From Salinispirillum marinum (GTDB lineage Bacteria; Pseudomonadota; Gammaproteobacteria; Pseudomonadales; Natronospirillaceae), in the NCBI RefSeq assembly GCF_042651565.1, contig NZ_JBHSDF010000003.1: a DNA stretch of 64,000 bases; one strand, given 5' to 3'. The translations under genes and the position numbers were made by a program. A model generated the notes under the pieces. It did not search any database and was not told the DNA's origin. It saw nothing but the letters and a program-made list of their open reading frames with translations. This document shows positions 33,197-42,195 of this stretch, in pieces. Every line of letters starts with the position of its first letter. Position 1 is the stretch's first letter.

Positions 33197-34252
33197 TTAG
33201 TTTTTTATTTGGCCTTCGTTCAGGGTCAGAAAGTCAATCACAGCAGACTGTACTTGGAAATGTATGTCTTCGCGGTTCGAGTATTCAGGATCATCACACA
33301 CCGCATCCTCACCTTCTTCTTCAAGAATGAGCGAACCGGCAGGAGTACAAAGTGGCAACATTGAAAAGTGGTACGCAGGTGCGATTTCAATCATCTCTGA
33401 ATAAGGTAAAAGCGCAGAAAAACCGCTACCATCGACGCCTATATTGGTGGCATCTAATCGATCCTTACCGCGCCCTAGCTGGATTAGAAGAACATCAGCG
33501 CTGAGTGTTGCCACATCTCCAGACTCTATGCCGAACGTCAGACCGGGATCAATCGCTACTACCTGGCTTATCCGTGCGTCACCGTAGTATCCATCCCAAT
33601 GCTTTTCGTGCAAGGAGTTTAAATCGATGCCTACACGCTGAATATCATTACAGTGTTGTGTAGCTTGTTCCGAACAATGATTGACATATCCTGCCAGATT
33701 GCCACGAACGCCTGCCATAGAAAGTGCTGTCCAACCTCCATATGAGAAGCCAACGACAGATATTCGAGTCGAGTCAATCAAGGATGAAAAATCTGGATCC
33801 TTCAATATGGCGTCCAACACCAATTTTAAATCCTGGGTTCGTGTCCAGTGTTCGAGCCCAGCCCGCATATCAAAATCAAGAACTGTGCTATTGGGGTGGT
33901 TTACAGCTACGACAATTGCGCCTGAACGAGCCAAGGCGGAGGCTAACCAACCCTGTGCACCATAGTGCCCTCCTAACCCATGTGATACTAATATCAAAGG
34001 GTATCGACCTTGTTTAATAGGTGCATTTTGCGCCACCTGATAGGGCAAAAATACGGCATTGCCGCCGAATGGCTGTGTAATTTCTTGCTCAGAGACTGGG
34101 TACCAAACGGCATAATTCATTACCTTCTCATGGTGCGGAGCATATACAGAGTTTTCATATATACCTGCCGCATCTGCCAACATGAAGACCGGAATAAGAA
34201 GTATTGCAATTGTCAGTCCGGTTTTATTCAGAGCCTGTATAGCTTTTTTCAT
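33197..34252 (-). CDS. Exported alpha/beta hydrolase
   Basis: A 351-residue hydrolase with an N-terminal signal (LTIAILLIPVFMLADAAG). The fold is that of dienelactone-hydrolase or PAF-acetylhydrolase-like enzymes: YPLILVSHGLGGHYGAQGW carries the oxyanion loop, and the nucleophile serine lies in VVGFSYGGWTAL. Candidates for the acid and base are in VVAIDPGL and IEAPAYHF-like text (IEIAPAYHFSML). Four cysteines may form disulfides in the periplasm. It is divergent from a membrane-bound AraC-type regulator with an inverted repeat between, so it is probably its target. GC is lower than in the neighbours. Confidence 0.8.
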   Translation of the reverse strand: MKKAIQALNKTGLTIAILLIPVFMLADAAGIYENSVYAPHHEKVMNYAVWYPVSEQEITQPFGGNAVFLPYQVAQNAPIKQGRYPLILVSHGLGGHYGAQGWLASALARSGAIVVAVNHPNSTVLDFDMRAGLEHWTRTQDLKLVLDAILKDPDFSSLIDSTRISVVGFSYGGWTALSMAGVRGNLAGYVNHCSEQATQHCNDIQRVGIDLNSLHEKHWDGYYGDARISQVVAIDPGLTFGIESGDVATLSADVLLIQLGRGKDRLDATNIGVDGSGFSALLPYSEMIEIAPAYHFSMLPLCTPAGSLILEEEGEDAVCDDPEYSNREDIHFQVQSAVIDFLTLNEGQIKN

Positions 34253-34332
34253 TAGATAAACTCGTTCTCGAATGGATTCGACCTCAGCATGACGGAGATG
34301 CCGAGTTTATGCGTCTTGGAACAGGATTTAGG

Positions 34333-34358
34333 ATGTTCTAAAAGCTGTTTTAGGACAT
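34333..34358. promoter_or_regulatory. Inverted repeat between hydrolase and AraC-type gene
   Basis: ATGTTCTAAAA and TTTTAGGACAT pair at ten of eleven positions across GCTG, 33 bases ahead of the regulator start. It is a candidate binding site for the regulator or an RNA hairpin in its leader. Confidence 0.45.
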
Positions 34359-34390
34359 AATTTCCCCACATTTATGCAGAAATTCTCTAT

Positions 34391-35413
34391 ATGCTTTCCA
34401 TTCCTCTGCCTTTTGTGCTTTCAATCCTTTTACTTGTTTTAGCCGGAAATATATTCGTTCACCGAACCGGTTCAACACATATGGCCGCATACTTTCTGGT
34501 CATGTGTGCAGCCACGACGACGCTGGTGGGCCTCCGTTGGTTAATGGATTGGTCTATTCTTCGGACCATCCAACCTATTGCTGCTTCTGCTATTCCGGTT
34601 ATGGCTTGGTGGGTCTTTTCTCGTGCCTATACTGGTCGACCTTTGACTTGGTGGCATGGGATTATTCCAGTATCCATAACAGTAAAGTCTTTAGCGCCTG
34701 CAGTGTGGATGCCATCTATTGATCTTATGCTTATGACCGCCTACATCTTCTACGCGACAGCGTTTTGGCGCGCAGCAAGGTCGGAACGACATACACCGGA
34801 AAATGTTCCTTTAACCAACCTCTCACTTGCAAGATTTAATACCCAAATGGCAAGTCTGGCTCTGTTGGCAACTGCACTGGTGGACGTCGCCATATCATTG
34901 AATTTCATCTTTTGGGACGGTGCTTATTCAATGTTTTTCCTATCTATGGGTCATATCATCATGCTACCAGTACTAGCGTTGGCGGTAGTTTGGATAGGTG
35001 CAAATACTCAAGCAGACTCGATGCAGCAAAATAAACTAGAAGGATCAAGAGCAAACAAACTTTCTAGTGAGGATGCAAAACATATAATTTCTCTTTTAGA
35101 GGACGTAATCTGCGAACAGAAATTGTTTTTGGATCCTAACCTAACGTTGAACCGTCTAGCAAGAAAGGCCGGTATTCCGGGTCGCCTAGTATCGAGCGCA
35201 GTAAATCAAAACCAGGGAAGAAATCTCTCGCACTGGATAAATGGGTATCGTATAGAAGAAGCTAAAAAACTACTGAAACAGTCGAACAAACCAGTGTCAG
35301 AAATATACCTAGAAGCTGGTTTTCAAACGAAATCAAACTTCCATCGGGAATTTGCTCGTCAGGTGGGATCTACTCCAACAGACTATCGAAAAGCGATGAC
35401 ATCAAGCGCTTAA
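34391..35413 (+). CDS. Membrane-embedded AraC-family regulator
   Basis: A 340-residue protein. The first 220 residues contain about six or seven hydrophobic helices (LPFVLSILLLVLAGNIFV, AYFLVMCAATTTLVGL, MLMTAYIFYATAFW, LIMLPVLALAVVW-like text). The last 100 residues are an AraC DNA-binding domain (LNRLARKAGIPGRLVSSAVN, EIYLEAGFQTKSNFHREFAR, GSTPTDYRKA). This is a one-component membrane sensor-regulator. It probably senses an envelope signal and controls the divergent exported hydrolase. The ligand is unknown. Confidence 0.85.
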   Translation: MLSIPLPFVLSILLLVLAGNIFVHRTGSTHMAAYFLVMCAATTTLVGLRWLMDWSILRTIQPIAASAIPVMAWWVFSRAYTGRPLTWWHGIIPVSITVKSLAPAVWMPSIDLMLMTAYIFYATAFWRAARSERHTPENVPLTNLSLARFNTQMASLALLATALVDVAISLNFIFWDGAYSMFFLSMGHIIMLPVLALAVVWIGANTQADSMQQNKLEGSRANKLSSEDAKHIISLLEDVICEQKLFLDPNLTLNRLARKAGIPGRLVSSAVNQNQGRNLSHWINGYRIEEAKKLLKQSNKPVSEIYLEAGFQTKSNFHREFARQVGSTPTDYRKAMTSSA

Positions 35414-35564
35414 GCGATTCCATTTAAATCGTATTCTTTTGCAGCAACTTTGATACTTCTGACCATACCGGCGACATGAAGTCTTACGAATTGCGTTGTT
35501 TCGGCACAAGAACAGCGTATTTCACGAAGTCGTCATCTATTAAAAAACACCTCTACCCTTGGCG

Positions 35565-36182
35565 CTAAACCCCAAACCACAGATTGCGCGCCCCGGTAAA
35601 GACAATCTGCGACGCCATGGCCGCCAGCACCAAGCCGGTGATTTTGCTGAGGATGTTCAGGCCGGTTTTGCCCAGAATCTTCTCGATGCTCGAGGCCAGC
35701 AACAGCAATACCATTAAGGCACCTAACGCGCCAAACACCGCCAGCAAACCGACGAAGGTTTCCAGCCAGGTGGGTAGGTCGGCCGAAATGACCAAAATTG
35801 CCCCGATGGTGGCTGGTCCAATAATGGTCGGAACCGCTAAGGGCACGACGGCAACGTCATCACGCGGGCCGCTGGACTGCGGTAAATCGGTGGCGTGACT
35901 GCGCTCGCCACTGCTCACCAAACTCACCGCCGACAAGAACAGTAGAATCCCAGCACCCACCCGAAACGCATCCAAGGTAATGCCCAACATGGCAAACAAG
36001 GCCGTGCCGAAAAAGAACAGTATCACCACGATAACCGCAGCCGAGCCTATAGCCCGGCGGATGATACGGCGCTTTTCGTTGGCACTGTCGCCTTTGGTCA
36101 GCGCCAGAAACATCGACACTACAAAGAACGGGGCGAACAGAAAGAAAAACTGTATCCAGGTGGTGAAAAACAAACTCAACAT
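35565..36182 (-). CDS. MarC-family integral membrane protein
   Basis: A 205-residue inner-membrane protein of the MarC (UPF0056) family with six predicted helices. Typical phrases are FFFLFAPFFVVSMFLALT near the start, RVGAGILLFLSAVSLV and the conserved VPLAVPTIIGPATIGAIL. MarC proteins have no proven transport activity. Its ATG shares one base with the stop of the RimK-like gene (TGATG), so the two are translationally coupled, which is an unusual partnership for this family. Confidence 0.88.
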   Translation of the reverse strand: MLSLFFTTWIQFFFLFAPFFVVSMFLALTKGDSANEKRRIIRRAIGSAAVIVVILFFFGTALFAMLGITLDAFRVGAGILLFLSAVSLVSSGERSHATDLPQSSGPRDDVAVVPLAVPTIIGPATIGAILVISADLPTWLETFVGLLAVFGALGALMVLLLLASSIEKILGKTGLNILSKITGLVLAAMASQIVFTGARNLWFGV

Positions 36183-37678
36183 CAGCGGCGGCTCCCGGTA
36201 CGCTTCAACTCCAAGCGCCGTAAAAATTCTTCCATGATGAGGGTATAGAGTTCATCGCCGAGGAACTTGTCTTCCACGGCGGAATCTACGTTCGGGTTGT
36301 CGTTCACTTCAATCACCACGACTTTGTCACCGCTTTGTTTCAAGTCGACGCCATACAGGCTGTTGCCAATGAGGCTGGCGGCTTTAACAGCGGCTTTCAC
36401 CACCTTGGGCGGCGCTTCATGCACGGCCATGGTGCGGAACCCGCCGGTTTGGACTTTGCCGGTACCACTTTGGTGGTTGTAAATTTGCCAATGGCCTTTG
36501 GTCATGAAGTATTGGCAGGCGAAAATGGGTTTGCCGTTCAGCACGCCGATGCGCCAGTCGTAGTCGGTGTACATAAACTCTTGCGCTAACAACAACGACG
36601 AGCGTTTGAAAAGCGCCGCCGTTTGCGCTTTAAATTCCGCTTCATCTTTTACCTTCACCACACCGCGCGAAAAGCTGCCATCGGGAATTTTTAACACCAA
36701 GGGGTAACCCAAGGCTTCAGCGGCGGCGGCCAAGTCCTGCGGGCGGTCTTTACTGATGATGCGGGTCGCCGGGGCAGGCACTTTATGGGTAGCTAAGAGG
36801 TCGGCCAAGTACACCTTGTTGGTGCATTTTAGAATGGATTCTGCATCGTCCATCACCACCATGCCTTCGCTTTCGGCTTTTTTAGCAAAACGATAAGTGT
36901 GGTTGTCGATGCCGGTGGTTTCGCGGATGAACAAGCCGTCAAATTCAGCCAAGCGGCCAATGTCGGCTTTGCCAATGGTTTCAACGTCGATGCCCAACCG
37001 TTTGCCCGCTGCGATGAATTTTTTCAGCGCCACGCGGTCCGACGGCGGCATGGCTTCGTTCGGGTCCACCAACATGGCCAGATCGTAGCGTGCACTGCGC
37101 CGCGAACGTGGTTTACGCCACACTTTGCGGCTGAATTGGTCTAAAGCTTGAGCGAAAGCATCTTCTTCATGTTCTGCCAGTTGGTACAACGCACCGGCTT
37201 TCAAATTTTGGATATGCCAAGCGTTGGCGGAATCCTGCTCGAACACCACACGCAAAATCGGCGCGGAAAATTGTTCAAACAACTGGCGGCCAAGGGATGC
37301 CAGCGCTTCTATGGGTGACTGACCGAAGTAAAAGGCTACCTCTACCTGCCGTACGTCCGAGAGCGCATTGTCCTGGCTCAGCTTTTTCAAGGTGCTGTTG
37401 AGGTCATCCATTTGCAAGCTATAGATGGCCTTACGGCCGAGGTCGTTTAAGGTACGCACATTGGGTAGCACTTTTTGCCCGCGCGCCTCAGCGAGCAACG
37501 AACAGTAATAGCCATTACTCAGGTATTGGTATTTGCGGCACAGGTTCAACACCCGCGTTCCGGTGGGGCGACTGCCTTCCGGTTGGGTTAAGTAATCCTG
37601 AAAGGTCACCACATTATCGGTCGGATAATAGGATTTCCAGTCTTTCAGTTTGTCGACCACAATGAGTAAATCGGCCAT
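36182..37678 (-). CDS. RimK-like ATP-grasp ligase with N-terminal domain
   Basis: A 498-residue protein. The N-terminal 190 residues (YPTDNVVTFQDYL, RVLNLCRKYQYLSNGYYCSL, LAEARGQKVLPNV) form the domain specific to the long RimK-like family. The C-terminal ATP-grasp has YPLVLKIPDGSFSRGVVKV, YTDYDWRIGVLNGKPIFAC and the metal-binding VVIEVNDNPNVD. Such enzymes join an amino acid or peptide to a carboxylate, as RimK adds glutamate. The substrate is unknown. It is coupled to marC and divergent from a GNAT/C39-peptidase fusion, a partnership suggesting a peptide tag that is added and removed. Confidence 0.88.
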   Translation of the reverse strand: MADLLIVVDKLKDWKSYYPTDNVVTFQDYLTQPEGSRPTGTRVLNLCRKYQYLSNGYYCSLLAEARGQKVLPNVRTLNDLGRKAIYSLQMDDLNSTLKKLSQDNALSDVRQVEVAFYFGQSPIEALASLGRQLFEQFSAPILRVVFEQDSANAWHIQNLKAGALYQLAEHEEDAFAQALDQFSRKVWRKPRSRRSARYDLAMLVDPNEAMPPSDRVALKKFIAAGKRLGIDVETIGKADIGRLAEFDGLFIRETTGIDNHTYRFAKKAESEGMVVMDDAESILKCTNKVYLADLLATHKVPAPATRIISKDRPQDLAAAAEALGYPLVLKIPDGSFSRGVVKVKDEAEFKAQTAALFKRSSLLLAQEFMYTDYDWRIGVLNGKPIFACQYFMTKGHWQIYNHQSGTGKVQTGGFRTMAVHEAPPKVVKAAVKAASLIGNSLYGVDLKQSGDKVVVIEVNDNPNVDSAVEDKFLGDELYTLIMEEFLRRLELKRTGSRR

Positions 37679-37773
37679 GAATCTGCCTTGACGAAAAATG
37701 AATGAATAAGCAGGATGTTTTTCTACATCAGCACAGCGTAATCTACTGTGATGCCGTAATCATAGGTGAGTAA

Positions 37774-38952
37774 ATGACTCAGCGCCATACCGTTTCCCCA
37801 ACCCCGACCGTTGCGGTAGCCCACCCAACACTTCGGCAAGCCACCAGCGCCGATATCGGGGCGTTAGCGACCTTAGAACAACAGTGTTTCCAAACCGACC
37901 GGTTAAGTAAACGCAGTTTTCGGCGCTTGATTCAACGTGACACCGCCGATTGCTGGCTGGCGGAGCGGGACGGCGAATTGCTGGGCTATGTACTGGTGCT
38001 TTACCGTCGGGGCACGGCGCTGGCGCGGGTATATTCCTTGGCCGTCTCCCCGGCGGCCCAGGGTTTAGGCTTAGGTCGCGTGCTGATGCAACATGCCGAA
38101 CAAGCCGCTGATGAGCATGGTTGTATTCACATGCGCTTGGAAGTACGGCAGGATAATGCGTCGGCCTTACGGCTGTATAAGGCCATGAATTACCGTCAAT
38201 TTGGTGCCGTAGACGACTATTATGAAGACCACAGCCCAGCGTTACGCTTTGAAAAGCGCATCCACCGTTTTCAGGGCCGCGCCGTTACCCCCATTACGTT
38301 TTACGCCCAAACCACTGAATTTACCTGCGGCCCGGCCTCATTGATGATGGCGATGCGCGCCCTAACCCCGGAACTGGCTTTTGACCGGGCGTTCGAGCTG
38401 CAGCTCTGGCGCGAAGCCACCACCATCTTTATGACCTCGGGCCACGGTGGCTGCAGCCCTCACGGGTTAGCGCTTGCGGCTGGGCGACGCGGTTATACCG
38501 TGGATTTGTTTGTGAACAACAGCGGGCCATTATTCACCGAAGGCGTACGGAATCCCGACAAAAAAGCGGTGTTGGAGGTGGTGCATGATTCCTTTGTTGC
38601 CGAATTGGCGGCACAACATATTCCGATTCATACCCAGGTGCCGGATGCGGCAACCCTGGCTCAATGGGTGATGCAGGGTGCGATTCCGCTGGTGCTGATC
38701 AGCAGTTACCGCTTCACCCGCGAGAAAGCCCCGCATTGGGTGGTCGTTTCGGCCGCAGATGAACGTTATTTATACCTGCACGACCCGGAGATTGAAGATG
38801 ATGATGAAGCGTCGGCGACAGACAACGTCTATGTCCCTGTTCCATACGCGGACTTCGACCGCATGGCACGGTTTGGGCAAAACGCCCTCCGCACCACCGT
38901 GGTGCTCTCGCAATCGGGTGTACTGGCGGTTCCATCAAGCACCGAACAATGA
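37774..38952 (+). CDS. GNAT acetyltransferase fused to C39-like peptidase
   Basis: A 392-residue fusion. Residues of about 17-165 are a RimI-like GNAT domain with the acetyl-CoA loop VSPAAQGLGLGRVLM. Residues of about 170-385 are a papain-like C39/DUF3335 peptidase: the nucleophile is Cys185 in TTEFTCGPASLMMAM, the histidine lies in KAPHWVVVSAAD and the acid in YLHDPEIED. It is divergent from the RimK-like ligase, and the two gene types recur together in proteobacteria. The likely theme is modification and trimming of an unidentified peptide or protein tail. Confidence 0.88.
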   Translation: MTQRHTVSPTPTVAVAHPTLRQATSADIGALATLEQQCFQTDRLSKRSFRRLIQRDTADCWLAERDGELLGYVLVLYRRGTALARVYSLAVSPAAQGLGLGRVLMQHAEQAADEHGCIHMRLEVRQDNASALRLYKAMNYRQFGAVDDYYEDHSPALRFEKRIHRFQGRAVTPITFYAQTTEFTCGPASLMMAMRALTPELAFDRAFELQLWREATTIFMTSGHGGCSPHGLALAAGRRGYTVDLFVNNSGPLFTEGVRNPDKKAVLEVVHDSFVAELAAQHIPIHTQVPDAATLAQWVMQGAIPLVLISSYRFTREKAPHWVVVSAADERYLYLHDPEIEDDDEASATDNVYVPVPYADFDRMARFGQNALRTTVVLSQSGVLAVPSSTEQ

Positions 38953-39024
38953 AGCCTGTGCCGACTTAACCTTAACCGCCAGTGCTTATCTCTACGATAC
39001 AGATAATACTCCGGAAGCGTCCGA

Positions 39025-39744
39025 CTAGGCGTCGCGTAGCACTTGGGTTTGCTGGTCCAGCAGGGTGCGAATGCCTTCCGCTGCCAAGCTCAGCAAACTG
39101 TTCAACTGTTCGGGCGTCATGGGTTCACCTTCTGCCGTGCCCTGAACTTCCACAAAGCCACCTGTACTGGTCATGATGACGTTCATGTCGGTATCGGCAT
39201 TGGCGTCTTCGGCGTAGTCCAAATCCAACACCGGTTGGCCTTGGTAAAGCCCGACCGACACCGCAGCCACCATGTGTTTAAGCGGGTCGGTTGTGATGAT
39301 TTTATTGCGCTGCAGATGGCGTAAGGCGTCGACCAATGCAACACAGGCACCGGTAATGGCCGCCGTGCGAGTGCCACCGTCGGCTTGCAACACGTCGCAG
39401 TCGAGGGTGATGGTGTTTTCGCCCAAAGCCTTCATGTCGATGGCGTTGCGCAGGGCACGCCCGATCAGCCGACCGATTTCTACAGTACGGCCACTTTGTT
39501 TGCCTTTGGCGGCTTCACGCATGTTACGGGTGTTGGTGGCGCGTGGCAGCATGCCATATTCCGCCGTAACCCAGCCCTCACCTTTGCCACGCATGAACGG
39601 TGGCACACCTTCTTGAACGGAGGCGGTGCAGAGCACACGCGTATCGCCAAAGCTGACCAACACCGAGCCTTCGGCGTGTTTGGTGAAATGACGTTCGAAA
39701 GTGATGGTGCGAAGTTCGTTCAGAGCGCGGCCACTAGGTCTCAT
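39025..39744 (-). CDS. rph: Ribonuclease PH
   Basis: A 239-residue phosphorolytic 3' exoribonuclease that trims tRNA 3' ends. The family start MRPSGRALNELR is at 39744, behind ACAGGAAA; the open frame to 39813 adds unrelated residues. Key parts are SVLVSFGDTRVLCTASV, GEGWVTAEYGMLPRATNTR, QSGRTVEIGRLIGRALR, the phosphate site and DCDVLQADGGTRTAAITGA. Unlike the truncated E. coli K-12 gene it is full length. It is convergent with the GNAT/C39 gene. Confidence 0.95.
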   Translation of the reverse strand: MRPSGRALNELRTITFERHFTKHAEGSVLVSFGDTRVLCTASVQEGVPPFMRGKGEGWVTAEYGMLPRATNTRNMREAAKGKQSGRTVEIGRLIGRALRNAIDMKALGENTITLDCDVLQADGGTRTAAITGACVALVDALRHLQRNKIITTDPLKHMVAAVSVGLYQGQPVLDLDYAEDANADTDMNVIMTSTGGFVEVQGTAEGEPMTPEQLNSLLSLAAEGIRTLLDQQTQVLRDA

Positions 39745-39820
39745 GCGGTTTCCTGTCGTTGTGTTGAGGGGTGTAAGAACCGACAGTCTAACGGCTGTAG
39801 GGATTAATCCCAAATTTCGT

Positions 39821-40651
39821 CTAGGTGACGGCGGTAAGTTCGCGCCGCAATGCGGTCATCACCGGCTCGGCATCCGGCGTCAAGCCAGTCCAAATAGTAA
39901 AGGCCGCTGCGGCTTGCGATACCAACATACCCAGCCCATCCAGGGTACGGGTGACGCCTTGTGATTGGGCCCAGGCATTAAAGGCCGTGTCATTGGCACC
40001 GTACATCATGTCATAGGTGACGGTATCTGGCCTTAACACTGTCGCAGGCATATTAGGCAACGCACCTTGCAAACTTGCACTGGTGCCATTGATTACCACA
40101 TCAAAGGTGCCCGATAGATCGTCCATACTGGCGGCGTGAATGGGACCAAAGGGTGCAAAAATATCACGCAGTTGCTCGGCTTTAAGGACCGTACGGTTAG
40201 TGACCACCAACTCTCGTGGTTGTTTCTCCAGTAGTGGCCCTAAGACACCGCGTACGGCGCCGCCGGCGCCCAGTACCAAGATTCGCTTACCATGCAGCTC
40301 GACGCTCTGGCGCTCGGTGAGGTCGTGCACTAAGCCAATGCCGTCTGTGTTATGGCCAACGATACCGTCCGGAGTGTGGTGCAGTGTGTTCACGGCTGCG
40401 GCCAAACGCGCGCGCGGACTCAGTTCGTCGGCCAGTACATAGGCTTCTTCTTTATAAGGTACGGTCACGTTCAAGCCGGTATAGCCTTCCTGAAAACGCT
40501 TCTGTACCTGCTCGGCAAAGGTACCCGGGGTAATTTCTATCGCGCCGTAGGCGAGATCGAGCCCCAACTGCAAGGCGAACGCGCTGTGAATACGTGGCGA
40601 TTTGCTGTGCGCAACGGGGTATCCGATCACCGCGCAGTGCATGGTGCTCAT
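39821..40651 (-). CDS. aroE: Shikimate dehydrogenase
   Basis: A 276-residue NADP-dependent enzyme of aromatic amino-acid synthesis (3-dehydroshikimate to shikimate). The shikimate site has HSKSP and LNVTVPYKE; NTDGIG and the nucleotide-binding GAGGAVRGVLG follow. The start overlaps the hemF stop by ATGA. It ends the tsaC-hemF-aroE operon; the same order occurs next to the origin in Pseudomonas. Confidence 0.95.
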   Translation of the reverse strand: MSTMHCAVIGYPVAHSKSPRIHSAFALQLGLDLAYGAIEITPGTFAEQVQKRFQEGYTGLNVTVPYKEEAYVLADELSPRARLAAAVNTLHHTPDGIVGHNTDGIGLVHDLTERQSVELHGKRILVLGAGGAVRGVLGPLLEKQPRELVVTNRTVLKAEQLRDIFAPFGPIHAASMDDLSGTFDVVINGTSASLQGALPNMPATVLRPDTVTYDMMYGANDTAFNAWAQSQGVTRTLDGLGMLVSQAAAAFTIWTGLTPDAEPVMTALRRELTAVT

Positions 40652-41547
40652 AGCCAGTCCTTACGTTGTAATGTGTGTTCCAGCAGGCGCTCTTCAGCCG
40701 AGCCGGGAATGGGGTGATGGTTGTAGTGCCACTCCACTTTCGGCGGCAAGCTCATCAGGATGGATTCGGTACGACCGCCGGATTGCAGACCAAAAATGGT
40801 GCCTCTGTCCTGTAGTAAGTTAAATTCGACGTAACGACCACGACGATACGCTTGCCATGCGCGCTCGCGTTCGCTATAGGTCATGTCCTTACGCCGTTGT
40901 ACGATGGGTAAATAAGCCTCTAGATAGCCGTGCCCTACGGCCTGCATGAATTGAAAGCAGGTATCAAAACCCCATTCATGCAGATCATCGTAAAATAAGC
41001 CTCCGATACCCCGCGGCTCTTTGCGGTGCGGTAGGTAAAAGTAGCGGTCACACCAGTCTTTAAAATTAGGGTAAACCGTTTCGCCAAAGGGCAAGCAAAG
41101 GTCACGCGCGGTCCTGTGCCAATGTTCGCCGTCTTCGTCAAAGCCGTAGTAAGGGGTCAGGTCAAAACCACCGCCGAACCACCAGATAGGGTCTTCACCG
41201 GGTGCTTCGGCCACAAACAAGCGCACATTGGCATGTGAGGTCGGGACGTACGGATTGCGCGGATGGATAACCAAGGAGACGCCCATAGCCTGCCATTGCC
41301 GACCCGCCAGTTCGGGCCTGTTCGCCGCGGCCGAGGGCGGTAATTCGCGGCCAAACACATGGGAAAAGCCGACTCCGGCTTTTTCAAACACATCGCCATC
41401 GGCCAAAATGCGGGTTATGCCTCCACCGCCTTCAGGGCGCTGCCAAGTATCCGCCGCAAAAGTAGCGCCGGTTTCCTCCGCTTCAAGCGTGGCACAGATG
41501 TGCGATTGCAATTGTTGCAGAAACGTTTTTACGTCATTAAGTTGCAT
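40648..41547 (-). CDS. hemF: Aerobic coproporphyrinogen III oxidase
   Basis: A 299-residue oxygen-dependent enzyme that converts coproporphyrinogen III to protoporphyrinogen IX in haem synthesis. Signature text includes GGGGITRILADGDVFEKAGV, IHPRNPYVPTSHANVR, WWFGGGFDLTPYYGF and GRYVEFNLLQDRGTIFGL. Length is normal. It lies between tsaC (22 bases upstream) and aroE (overlapping). Confidence 0.96.
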   Translation of the reverse strand: MQLNDVKTFLQQLQSHICATLEAEETGATFAADTWQRPEGGGGITRILADGDVFEKAGVGFSHVFGRELPPSAAANRPELAGRQWQAMGVSLVIHPRNPYVPTSHANVRLFVAEAPGEDPIWWFGGGFDLTPYYGFDEDGEHWHRTARDLCLPFGETVYPNFKDWCDRYFYLPHRKEPRGIGGLFYDDLHEWGFDTCFQFMQAVGHGYLEAYLPIVQRRKDMTYSERERAWQAYRRGRYVEFNLLQDRGTIFGLQSGGRTESILMSLPPKVEWHYNHHPIPGSAEERLLEHTLQRKDWL

Positions 41548-41569
41548 GAACTTTCCTTACGGGGGACCA

Positions 41570-42118
41570 TCAGCGCAATTGCCGTCCGGTCCTTAAATCG
41601 AAGATGCTACTGGGCTTACTTTGCCCACCTAAAGCACCGGGAATCACCACGGGGACGTGACGGCCAAACCACCGGCGAATTTGCAACGCATTGCGTGCGG
41701 GCTCTTTTCCGGAATGGTTTGCACTGGTGGACACCACGAGGCTGTCCAATTCTTTGGTCAGGCGCTGCACGCCGGGATGAGCACTCAAACGCACCGCAAC
41801 GCTGTCGTTATTGCCCATGATCCACTGCGGCATGCTGGGCGGATGCGGTATTAACCAGGTTACCGGCCCGGGCCAGGTTTCGTAAAGTGGCTTTTTTTCG
41901 TCTTCCGACAAGTGCGCCAATACTGGCTCAAGTTGGGCCCAAGTACCAGCCGCCAAAATCAGGCCCTTACCGGCGGAACGGTTTTTTACCGCTTGCAGCC
42001 GACGGACCGCATCTTCATTAAAAGGGTCACACCCCAACCCCCAAACAGCTTCGGTCGGGTAGGCCAGAAGTTGTCCGTTATAAAACGCGCGGCGAATCTG
42101 TTGCCAGTTTTGTCTCAT
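41570..42118 (-). CDS. tsaC: Threonylcarbamoyl-AMP synthase TsaC
   Basis: A 182-residue YrdC-fold enzyme making threonylcarbamoyl-AMP for the t6A37 modification of tRNA. It has AYPTEAVWGLGCDPFNE, KNRSAGKGLILAAGTW, YETWPGPVTWLIP, VAVRLSAHP and VVSTSANHSGKEP. It is the short TsaC form without the Sua5 domain. It heads the tsaC-hemF-aroE operon and is divergent from the sensor kinase gene at 42196. Confidence 0.93.
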   Translation of the reverse strand: MRQNWQQIRRAFYNGQLLAYPTEAVWGLGCDPFNEDAVRRLQAVKNRSAGKGLILAAGTWAQLEPVLAHLSEDEKKPLYETWPGPVTWLIPHPPSMPQWIMGNNDSVAVRLSAHPGVQRLTKELDSLVVSTSANHSGKEPARNALQIRRWFGRHVPVVIPGALGGQSKPSSIFDLRTGRQLR

Positions 42119-42195
42119 GGTTTTTACTACGCATTAGGTTCTATACTGAGGGGGTATTTTTTGACCCCCAATCTACGCCTTATGATACAGCCGTC

